A stretch of 19,484 nt of DNA from CAZGVV01 sp964529155 (GTDB lineage Bacteria; Pseudomonadota; Alphaproteobacteria; Rickettsiales; SXRF01), in assembly GCA_964529155.1 (NCBI GenBank), contig CAZGVV010000039.1, forward strand, positions 1-19,484. Direction: 5' to 3'. This document shows, in pieces, positions 13,224-19,484 of the stretch. The translations under genes and the position numbers were made by a program. Within the stretch, counting starts at the first letter, position 1. The number at the start of each line of letters is the position of its first letter. The notes under the pieces were generated by a model that was not told the origin of the DNA, searched no databases, and saw only the letters and a list, made by a program, of their open reading frames with translations.

Positions 13224-15365
13224 ATGGCCGATTTGTCACCCAACCTCCCGCCTGACCGCTACCTTAACCGTGAGCTTTCCTGGCTTGCGTTCAATTTTCG
13301 TGTGCTCGATGAAGCATCCAATATTGCCAACCCACTTTTGGAGCGCCTAAACTTCCTCGCCATATCCGCATCCAATCTGGATGAGTTCTACATGGTGCGC
13401 GTCGCCGGACTTAAAGATTACGTCACACGCGGCGTTGCACAAACCAGCCTGGATGGTTTCCTGCCACAGGAAGAACTTAAAATTGTTCACAACCGCACCA
13501 TTCAACTGATCGAGCGACAAAATCGCTGCTGGAATGAATTGAAAGAAGCACTGCAAAAAGCACATATAGATCTTTATAGCCCACGTGACCTAACACCGCG
13601 TGACCGCGCATGGCTTGCCACTTATTTCCTCGACAACATGTTCCCGGCACTGACCCCCATCGCCATAGACCCCGCGCATCCGTTTCCATTTTTACCCAAC
13701 CTGGGTATGGCATTGGTGCTTCGCCTGCATGAACAATCCGGCGGGCCGGAGCACACAGCCATTGTACCACTTCCGCCCACCTTGCCACGCTTCATACCCA
13801 TACCGGGTAAAACATTGCGCTTCGTGTTGATGGAAGAAGTCATCATCTTTTTCCTCGACGCCTTATTCCCTGGCTTTACCCTCACCGCGCAAGCGATGTT
13901 TCGCATTGTGCGCGACAGTGAACTGGATTTAGAAGATGACGCCGACGATTTCGTCCGCGACTTTGAACGCGCGGTAAAACAACGCCGCCGTGGCCGTGTT
14001 ATTCGCATCCGCTTCATGTCTCCTGCTCCCGAAGAGTTAGTGCGTTTAGTTGCAGAGCAAATGCATGTGGAAGAAGATGACGTGTTGATCCTGCCGGGCT
14101 TACTTGGCCTCACCCATTTGCGCGAAATATGTGAGCAAGGTCCGGCGGCACTCAAATACCCTCCTTTCTCCCCACGCTTCCCGGAGCGTATCAATGATTT
14201 TGGTGGCGATTGCTTCGCCGCTATCGCATCCAAAGACATTGTTGTTCACCATCCCTTTGAAACATTTGACGTGGTACTGCAATTCCTCCGTCAGGCTGCC
14301 GCTGACCCGCATGTAGTGTCGATCAAACAAACTTTATATCGCACCAGCCGCGATTCTCCCATTGTTCGCGCACTCATCGAAGCAGCAGAGGCCGGCAAAT
14401 CCGTCACCGCACTGGTAGAACTCAAAGCCCGTTTTGATGAGGAAGCCAACATCAAATGGGCACGCGATCTGGAACGCGCCGGCGCGCAAGTGGTCTACGG
14501 CTTCGTCTCGCTCAAAACCCACGCCAAAGTCACCCTCGTCACCCGACGGGAAAACGGCCAATTGGTGTCTTACGTCCATTTCGGCACCGGCAATTACCAC
14601 CCCGCCACCGCGCAAATCTACACCGATTTATCCTTCTTTACGTCCGACCCCGCTTTGTGCCGTGACGCCGCTTATCTCTTTAATTTCGTCACCGGCTACG
14701 CCGCACCGCGTGCCTTTCGTAAACTCGCCGCAGCACCGCGCACCATGCGTCAGAAATTGTTGCAACTCATCGAACAGGAAACCGAAAATGCCCGCGCCGG
14801 AAAACCAGCTGGTGTGTGGGCCAAAATGAATGCATTGGTTGATTCCGTCATCATCGACGCGCTTTATGAGGCTTCGCAAGCAGGCGTAGTCATCGAACTC
14901 GTAGTGCGCGGCATTTGCTGTTTAAAACCTGGCATCGCCGGACTCTCAGAAAACATCCGTGTCAAAAGTATTGTGGGCCGCTTCTTGGAGCACGCGCGCA
15001 TTTACTGCTTCGCCAATGGCCACCCCATGCCCTCACCGGAAGCAAAAATTTATATCGGCTCCGCCGACTGGATGCCCCGCAATTTCGACTGGCGCGTAGA
15101 AGTCATGGTCCCGATCGAAAATCCCACCGTCCATGAGCAAATCCTCGGCCAGATCATGATGGCGAATCTAAAAGACGAAACCAACAGCTGGATCATGCAA
15201 CCCGATGGCAGCTATAAACGCCTGACCGTCAGCGAAAACGGCTTCTCCGCCCACGCCTATTTCATCACCAATCCCAGCCTTTCCGGCCGCGGCAAAGCCT
15301 TGGAAAAAATGAAATCCACTCAGATGTTGCGCTATAAACCAGATCGTAAAATAGAAAAAAACTAA
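13224..15365 (+). CDS. ppk1: Polyphosphate kinase 1
   Basis: A 713-residue PPK1, the enzyme that reversibly polymerises ATP gamma-phosphate into polyphosphate. The N-terminal domain begins with RYLNRELSWLAFNFRVLDEA and continues to ASNLDEFYMVRVAGL. The two active-site histidines are H433 in SLKTHAKVTLV (the autophosphorylated residue by comparison with E. coli H435) and H590 in FLEHARIYCF (E. coli H592). FGTGNYHPATAQIYTDLSFFT and IGSADWMPRNFDWR are further family signatures. Length is normal and no motif is missing. ppx follows after 40 bp in the same direction, the usual polyphosphate synthesis/degradation pairing. Confidence 0.96.
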   Translation: MADLSPNLPPDRYLNRELSWLAFNFRVLDEASNIANPLLERLNFLAISASNLDEFYMVRVAGLKDYVTRGVAQTSLDGFLPQEELKIVHNRTIQLIERQNRCWNELKEALQKAHIDLYSPRDLTPRDRAWLATYFLDNMFPALTPIAIDPAHPFPFLPNLGMALVLRLHEQSGGPEHTAIVPLPPTLPRFIPIPGKTLRFVLMEEVIIFFLDALFPGFTLTAQAMFRIVRDSELDLEDDADDFVRDFERAVKQRRRGRVIRIRFMSPAPEELVRLVAEQMHVEEDDVLILPGLLGLTHLREICEQGPAALKYPPFSPRFPERINDFGGDCFAAIASKDIVVHHPFETFDVVLQFLRQAAADPHVVSIKQTLYRTSRDSPIVRALIEAAEAGKSVTALVELKARFDEEANIKWARDLERAGAQVVYGFVSLKTHAKVTLVTRRENGQLVSYVHFGTGNYHPATAQIYTDLSFFTSDPALCRDAAYLFNFVTGYAAPRAFRKLAAAPRTMRQKLLQLIEQETENARAGKPAGVWAKMNALVDSVIIDALYEASQAGVVIELVVRGICCLKPGIAGLSENIRVKSIVGRFLEHARIYCFANGHPMPSPEAKIYIGSADWMPRNFDWRVEVMVPIENPTVHEQILGQIMMANLKDETNSWIMQPDGSYKRLTVSENGFSAHAYFITNPSLSGRGKALEKMKSTQMLRYKPDRKIEKN

Positions 15366-15393
15366 GTTTGTTCCCTAAACCCCCCACTCCTGC

Positions 15394-15399
15394 TATAGA
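15394..15399 (+). promoter_or_regulatory. -10-like box directly upstream of ppx
   Basis: TATAGA ends 6 bp before the ppx ATG, so a transcript from it would start at or next to the initiator codon, giving a leaderless message. TTGTTC at 15368-15373 could be a -35 box but is 20 bp away. No clear Shine-Dalgarno precedes ppx, which agrees with leaderless initiation or translational dependence on ppk1. Confidence 0.4.
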
Positions 15400-15405
15400 A
15401 TCGCC

Positions 15406-16896
15406 ATGCCCCGCCCCTCTTCATTAGATCCCACCACCGACAGCTTTAACGACACCCGCATCGCCATTTTGGACATTGGGTCCAATTCATTGCGCTTGGT
15501 GGTATACGATCAGCTAAAACGCGCCGCCGTGCCGCTTTATAATGAAAAGGTCATGTGCCAGCTCGGCAAAGGCCTGGCCACCAGCGGTGTATTGAACCCA
15601 AACGGGGTGGGCGCTGCCGCCGAAGCAGTCCGCCGTTTTTTAGCGCTGGCAAAAGCCATGGGCGCAGGCGAAGTGCATGTCATGGCCACCGCCGCCGTCC
15701 GCGATGCCACTGACGGCAAGAATTTTGCCCGTGCACTGGAAAAAGAACACGGCATTCGTGTAGACATCATTTCCGGTGAACGCGAAGCGAAACTAGGCGC
15801 ATATGGTATCTGCGCTGCTATTTACCAGCCCTCCGGTATTTCAGCGGATCTGGGCGGTGGCAGCATGGAAGTAGTGCGGCTGGACGGCCCCAGACTCATG
15901 GAGCAAAACACCCTGCCCCTTGGCCCGCTGCGCTTGCTGGATCAATGCGGTGGTTCGCGCGGAGAAATGCGGAAAACCATTGAGCGTGAATTAAAAAACG
16001 CCGATTGGCTCGCGGGCCATTCACCAAAACATTTTTATGCTATTGGCGGTTCGTTCCGTGCCATCGCAAAACTCCATATGCACACCACTACCTACCCACT
16101 ACGTATTCTGCACGAATATGCCGTGGGCGCCAAAACCATGGCCGAATTCGCTCATACCCTCGCAGAGATGGATCTCGACAAGTTGGAGAAACTCAACGGA
16201 TTACCCACCCGCCGCGCAAATGCTATTCCTCCCGCCGCTATGTTGCTGGCACGTTTACTGGATATGATTGCGCCGGAAAAAATAGTATTCAGCGGTAGCG
16301 GCATCCGCGAGGGTTATTTATATGAAATGCTGCCCCCCGATTTACGTATGCAGGACCCGCTGCTTTCCGCCTGCCTGGACATGGCAGGGCGCAAATCACG
16401 CATGATGAATTATGCCGATGAACTCATGGCCTGGACGGCCCCGCTTTTTACCAATGAGCAACCGGGCGAACATCGCCTCCGCCGTGCCTTTTCGCTGTTA
16501 TGCGAACTCGCCCATCACATCCACCCGGAATACCGCGCGGAATGGGCCATGGAGCGCGTGCTGTTCTCCTCCTTCACCGGCATCACTCACCGCGAACGCG
16601 CGCAACTAGGCCTCGCTCTCTACCACCGTTACCAATATAAGCTGCGCGACGAAACGCCGGTGCTGAAGCTGGTAAATGAACGCGGCCGCCATTGGGCACG
16701 ACTGGTCGGCACCTGCGGCAATTTATCTTACCACGTCACCGGCGGGCTCCCTGGCATATTGCCTCGCACCGCACTCATTCTGGAGAAAAAAGCCCTAAGC
16801 CTGACCTTGTCTGGCAACACCATTGCGCTGGCTGGCGATGCCGTAGACCGCCGGGTATCCGGGGTGGCAGAAGCATATGCAAAATGGATGGAATAG
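15406..16896 (+). CDS. ppx: Exopolyphosphatase (Ppx/GppA family)
   Basis: A 496-residue two-part enzyme. The N-terminal half has the ASKHA phosphatase signatures: ILDIGSNSLRLVVYD at 21-35 (D23), ATAAVRDATDG at 94-104, ISGEREAKLGAYG with catalytic E125, and ADLGGGSMEVV at 147-157. The C-terminal half (about 310-496) is the helical HD-like region found in long Ppx/GppA proteins. It cleaves terminal phosphate from polyphosphate and, in some relatives, pppGpp. Downstream of ppk1 it is most likely Ppx, but a GppA role in the stringent response cannot be excluded. The first about 15 residues are a poorly conserved hydrophilic extension. Confidence 0.93.
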   Translation: MPRPSSLDPTTDSFNDTRIAILDIGSNSLRLVVYDQLKRAAVPLYNEKVMCQLGKGLATSGVLNPNGVGAAAEAVRRFLALAKAMGAGEVHVMATAAVRDATDGKNFARALEKEHGIRVDIISGEREAKLGAYGICAAIYQPSGISADLGGGSMEVVRLDGPRLMEQNTLPLGPLRLLDQCGGSRGEMRKTIERELKNADWLAGHSPKHFYAIGGSFRAIAKLHMHTTTYPLRILHEYAVGAKTMAEFAHTLAEMDLDKLEKLNGLPTRRANAIPPAAMLLARLLDMIAPEKIVFSGSGIREGYLYEMLPPDLRMQDPLLSACLDMAGRKSRMMNYADELMAWTAPLFTNEQPGEHRLRRAFSLLCELAHHIHPEYRAEWAMERVLFSSFTGITHRERAQLGLALYHRYQYKLRDETPVLKLVNERGRHWARLVGTCGNLSYHVTGGLPGILPRTALILEKKALSLTLSGNTIALAGDAVDRRVSGVAEAYAKWME

Positions 16897-16962
16897 CTTA
16901 AAATAAATTACAAATACAATTGTAATAAATATGTAATATCCGCAAAAGATTACAAATTTTGA

Positions 16963-16986
16963 TTGCCCACCCAATGATCTGGGCAA
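16963..16986 (+). terminator. Hairpin after ppx
   Basis: TTGCCCA at 16963-16969 pairs with TGGGCAA at 16980-16986 around a 10-nt loop, 67 bp after the ppx stop. A weaker ATTACAA/TTGTAAT hairpin lies at 16907-16926. ATTACAAAT also occurs twice directly (16907 and 16950). None has a clean T tract, so termination is plausible but weak. Confidence 0.35.
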
Positions 16987-17014
16987 CCTATTTAAAAATC
17001 AATCTAATTTCGTT

Positions 17015-17344
17015 ATGAAAAAACCAAGCGCTGACTGGGTATACGTCAATTTACCGACAAAAAACACGATAGAATTAAGCCATCGATTAAATATATCTTT
17101 TGAAGGAAAGCAATGCTCGGGCACTGAATTATGCGCTAAAGACGAAACGGGAAAAATCATTACCTCAGCATTTATTTTAGGGCACCCACCAGAGAATATT
17201 AAGGATAGTATTGCCAGGGTAAAATTTAAAAACAATGTCTATGAGTCGTTTCCGCTATCTAGCGATAAGGACTCAGAGCCAGTTATCACACTTCCAAATT
17301 ATCTTCCTCTTAAGCTTCCCTCACCTAAGAGTGCCCGCCGATAG
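17015..17344 (+). CDS. Hypothetical protein, AT-rich (109 aa)
   Basis: Not recognised. The product is soluble, with no signal peptide or membrane segment. Two cysteines near residues 34 and 40 (QCSGTELCAKDE) and a proline/basic tail LPLKLPSPKSARR are the only notable features. The composition is AT-rich and unlike the flanking ppx and phasin genes, as in the islet at 120-1260. No good Shine-Dalgarno precedes the ATG. A strong terminator begins 25 bp after the stop, which supports transcription from this side, although that hairpin can also serve the convergent phasin gene. It could be a recently acquired or fast-evolving gene, or a spurious ORF. Confidence 0.45.
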   Translation: MKKPSADWVYVNLPTKNTIELSHRLNISFEGKQCSGTELCAKDETGKIITSAFILGHPPENIKDSIARVKFKNNVYESFPLSSDKDSEPVITLPNYLPLKLPSPKSARR

Positions 17345-17369
17345 AAGCGTCATACCATACAGATTCTAA

Positions 17370-17399
17370 AAAAAGGGGAGCCAGCCGGCTCCCCTTTTT
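17370..17399. terminator. Strong bidirectional rho-independent terminator
   Basis: A 13-bp perfect stem (AAAAAGGGGAGCC at 17370-17382 with GGCTCCCCTTTTT at 17387-17399) has a 4-nt loop AGCC. It gives a T tract on the plus strand and, from the A run at 17368-17374, a U tract on the minus strand. It lies between the ORF ending at 17344 and the phasin gene ending at 17422. Confidence 0.9.
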
Positions 17400-17421
17400 C
17401 GTATTGTCAAACAAGCAAAGC

Positions 17422-17868
17422 TTATGCTTTGTTGCTTTTCTTGAATTGCGACGCGGCACTTTGAGCAGCGTTGACGGCTTGGCCACCGGCGCGGGTGATT
17501 TCTTCCAGCGATTCGCTGGCGCGTTTGTTAAGCAGGTCAAACGCTTCGAAGCTGGATTTGGTGACCATTTCCGTTACTTCGCGTACGTTGGACAAGGCGT
17601 TTTCAAACATGGATTTTGCAAATTCAGCTTGTTTGCTGATGTTTGCTTCTGGTGCACCACCGGTCATCATATCACGGGAGGCTTTCAAGCCTTGTTCCAC
17701 CTGTTCGCGCAGCACTTCAGCCTGGCGACGGGAAATTGCTTGTGCGCCTTCTACTACGGCCTGGTTGGCAGCGGTAAAGGCTTCGATGTTGCGGCGCTGA
17801 GTGTTGATCAGCTGGCTCAGATCAAATGAATTCTTGAAAATGTCGGCAAAAGCATAAGGCGAGTTCAT
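17422..17868 (-). CDS. Phasin family protein
   Basis: A 148-residue, almost wholly helical protein of the phasin family that coats polyhydroxyalkanoate granules. The central region NTQRRNIEAFTAANQAVVEGAQAISRRQ is the phasin core, with amphipathic heptads continuing to about residue 125. An Ala/Ser/Lys-rich C-terminus (QAVNAAQSAASQFKKSNKA) ends the protein. AGGAG lies 8 bp before the ATG. The gene is monocistronic: a strong terminator follows, and proC is 160 bp upstream on the same strand. Its presence implies PHA metabolism, to which the MaoC/PhaJ-type hydratase at 3491 could contribute (R)-3-hydroxyacyl-CoA. Confidence 0.88.
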   Translation of the reverse strand: MNSPYAFADIFKNSFDLSQLINTQRRNIEAFTAANQAVVEGAQAISRRQAEVLREQVEQGLKASRDMMTGGAPEANISKQAEFAKSMFENALSNVREVTEMVTKSSFEAFDLLNKRASESLEEITRAGGQAVNAAQSAASQFKKSNKA

Positions 17869-18027
17869 GGCAGGTCTCCTGAATGCGTGTTAATAAAAAA
17901 ATGTATGCGCAAGCGGGAATATGTCACAGCCACTGCGGGCAGTCAAGCATTTTTGTGCAGTGCAATAAAAGAGGGATTAGGGGCTAGAAATTGGGGATTA
18001 GAGTAGAAGTTTTCAGCCCTAAACGCC

Positions 18028-18798
18028 TCACTTCCCTCCCAGCGCTTCCGACCGCACTGTCGCCTGGGTCATGGCTTGCTGCAATAAATTTTTTAGGGCG
18101 TTACCCTCCATCAGCAGGCTCAACGCCGCCTCTGTTGTTCCGCCAGGACTGGTTACGTTTTGCCGAAGCTGCACAAAATCTTTATCCACTCTCGCCAATG
18201 CACCCGCGCCGGCAACTGTTTCAATCGCCAGCTGCGTTGCCACCTCGGAAGACAATCCGAGTTGCACGCCTGCATCATGCAGCGCTTCCATAAATAAAAA
18301 TACATAGGCCGGTCCACTGCCTGAAAGCGCCGTCACCGCATGCATTGTTACTTCATCCTCAAGCCACAATGTTTTTCCCACGGCATTAAATAAGCGCTCA
18401 CTAAGCGCGCGGTCGGCCACGCTTGCCTGCTCATTGGCCACCAACACAGTCATACCCGCTCCTACCATTGCCGGTGTATTGGGCATCGCCCGGATAATCC
18501 TCGCTCGTTTCCCTAACTGATCGGCATAATACTCCAAGGTTTTTCCGGCAGCGATGGAAACATACAACGACCGCGTGCCAAACCGCGCCAGATATTCCGG
18601 TAGCAGCTCATCCAATGACTGGGGTTTCACGGCAAATAAAATCAGATCCGGCACATAATGCGCCGACACCCCGGCAAGCGCTGTGTAATGACCGCCATTA
18701 GGTTCAATGGTAGAGAGGGAAATATCGGCAAGCTCAGCCCAGCGCGCCCGAAGGGCACCCCCCATTTTCCCGCAGCCAACTAACAATACATTGATCAT
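18028..18798 (-). CDS. proC: Pyrroline-5-carboxylate reductase
   Basis: Last step of proline synthesis, reduction of pyrroline-5-carboxylate with NAD(P)H. The 256-residue sequence has the N-terminal Rossmann loop VGCGKMGGAL (G8, G10, G13), FAVKPQ near 55-60, RAMPNTPA at 103-110, the helical domain motif ALSGSGPAY (157-165) and the family signature VTSPGGTTEAAL (215-226). Length is normal. It lies downstream of the YbjN-domain gene on the same strand with a 134-bp gap containing a long hairpin, so the two may form an interrupted operon. No clear Shine-Dalgarno is visible, but the start fits family N-termini exactly. Confidence 0.95.
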   Translation of the reverse strand: MINVLLVGCGKMGGALRARWAELADISLSTIEPNGGHYTALAGVSAHYVPDLILFAVKPQSLDELLPEYLARFGTRSLYVSIAAGKTLEYYADQLGKRARIIRAMPNTPAMVGAGMTVLVANEQASVADRALSERLFNAVGKTLWLEDEVTMHAVTALSGSGPAYVFLFMEALHDAGVQLGLSSEVATQLAIETVAGAGALARVDKDFVQLRQNVTSPGGTTEAALSLLMEGNALKNLLQQAMTQATVRSEALGGK

Positions 18799-18870
18799 AG
18801 CAATGGGTTACGCCATATCGTGTGGGGAGTAAAGCTGGATAAGTAGAGTAGCACAAGAAGTGTGAACAGT

Positions 18871-18918
18871 GATGCGTGAAGGGTGAAGTACTAAAAAGAA
18901 TTTCACCCTTGACGCATC
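18871..18918. repeat. Long inverted repeat between ybjN and proC
   Basis: The 17-base arm at 18871-18887 (GATGCGTGAAGGGTGAA) is complementary to 18902-18918 at 16 of 17 positions, with a 14-nt AT-rich loop. GTGAAG-like words recur just outside it. It has no T tract after it, so it looks more like a member of a dispersed palindromic repeat family, or an RNA processing or stability hairpin, than a standard terminator. Confidence 0.6.
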
Positions 18919-18932
18919 ATTTCATTACTCAC

Positions 18933-19433
18933 TTACGCTTCCGCAATCGTCTCAAACAGGGCAATCTCAATCGCCTCTGCGGGAGATTTTCCTCCCCAGA
19001 TCACGGCCTGGAAGGCCGGATAAAACCGTTCACACTCTTGGACTGCAATATCAAGCAACGCCTGGATCTGTTCTGCGTTAGTGCCTGCACCGTCACGAAT
19101 CAACAACGAGTGGCGGAACGCGATCGATGCATCATCACCGGACATGGCGAAGTGCCCAAGCCACATTTTATCGTTCACCAAGGAAAGCAATGCGTGCGCT
19201 TTTGGCAATGCGTGGCGCTGCAACTTTGCACCAAATGAACATGCCAGCGATAAGCCGCCCAGATCTTCCTGCCATGCAAACCACAATCGGTACGAACACC
19301 ATGTGCCAGAAATTTCCGCGACGAGTTCGCCGTCATCAAGACGATCGAATGCCCAATCGCGATCCATTACGACAAGTTCTGCAACATCGATAGGATTATG
19401 CAGAGGTGTTTGCGAAAAGTGTACGGCGGTCAT
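18933..19433 (-). CDS. YbjN domain-containing protein
   Basis: A 166-residue protein of the YbjN family, whose fold resembles type III secretion chaperones. Biochemical function is unsettled; E. coli YbjN has been linked to stress tolerance and motility. Recognisable parts are the opening NPIDVAELVVMDRDWAFDRLDDGELVAEISGTW, the WFAWQEDLGGLSLACSF strands, and the C-terminal ERFYPAFQAVIWGGKSPAEAIEIAL helix region. AGGAG is 8 bp before the ATG at 19433. The gene sits upstream of proC, an arrangement seen in many alphaproteobacteria, which supports the lineage call. Confidence 0.85.
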   Translation of the reverse strand: MTAVHFSQTPLHNPIDVAELVVMDRDWAFDRLDDGELVAEISGTWCSYRLWFAWQEDLGGLSLACSFGAKLQRHALPKAHALLSLVNDKMWLGHFAMSGDDASIAFRHSLLIRDGAGTNAEQIQALLDIAVQECERFYPAFQAVIWGGKSPAEAIEIALFETIAEA

Positions 19434-19484
19434 GTAGCAAGCTCCTGCTTTTCACGAGAGTGGAAAATAATTGGATGATGAAGC

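Noticed and set aside
13622..14239. 205-residue open frame on the minus strand inside ppk1
   Set aside because: It lies fully inside a well-supported gene in another frame, has low-complexity Ser/Arg/Lys composition, no ribosome binding site and no recognisable domain.
17971..18027. GGGATTAG-type degenerate direct repeats between phasin and proC
   Set aside because: There are only two imperfect copies and a loose TAGGGGCT/AGCCCTA pairing, compatible with low-complexity intergenic DNA.

Overview
The window looks like chromosomal DNA of a free-living alphaproteobacterium of roughly 50% GC. The lineage signals are a YbjN-proC-phasin neighbourhood (phasins imply polyhydroxyalkanoate granules), a fabI / MaoC-phosphotransacylase fusion / ackA operon of a kind known from alphaproteobacteria, zinc-free MsrB with MsrA, and adjacent ppk1-ppx. 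I see no rRNA, intact tRNA, insertion sequence or CRISPR. Genus-level placement is not possible from the sequence alone.

Layout. 1-73 is the tail of an unrecognised gene, followed by a hairpin terminator. 120-1260 is an AT-rich islet with one intact orphan ORF and two decayed gene fragments. 1280-2489 holds a membrane-anchored SOUL protein and a small lipoprotein. 2695-5898 is a tight operon: enoyl-ACP reductase, a fused MaoC hydratase/phosphate acyltransferase, and a compact acetate/butyrate-type kinase. 6008-7278 holds a small four-helix membrane protein and a Crp/Fnr-family regulator. 7414-8969 (minus) is a type III polyketide synthase with an overlapping ICMT-type methyltransferase, probably making a methylated phenolic or pyrone lipid. 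9129-10081 is msrB-msrA. 10115-12686 is a divergent aldo/keto reductase and 2-keto acid decarboxylase. 12687-16896 is sixA facing away from ppk1-ppx. 17015-19433 holds an AT-rich orphan ORF, a phasin, proC and a YbjN-domain protein.

The most interesting signal is a probable small FNR-type regulon. The regulator at 6529 has the E-x-x-S-R recognition-helix pattern that in FNR reads TTGAT half-sites. TTGAT-N4-ATCAA-like boxes lie upstream of the acyl-phosphate operon (2561-2574) and the membrane protein (5930-5943). In both cases a -10-like hexamer starts exactly 36 bp after the first base of the box, the class II (-41.5) geometry. The regulator's own upstream region has the same TTGAT half-site exactly 36 bp before a -10-like TATACG, followed by a 34-bp near-perfect palindrome ending 1 bp before its start codon. 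This suggests autoregulation plus a second control element. The inferred role is oxygen- or redox-dependent control of acyl-CoA to acyl-phosphate to ATP flow. A second regulatory signal is an 8+8 inverted repeat between the aldo/keto reductase and the keto acid decarboxylase, an enzyme pair that could convert 2-keto acids to aldehydes and then alcohols.
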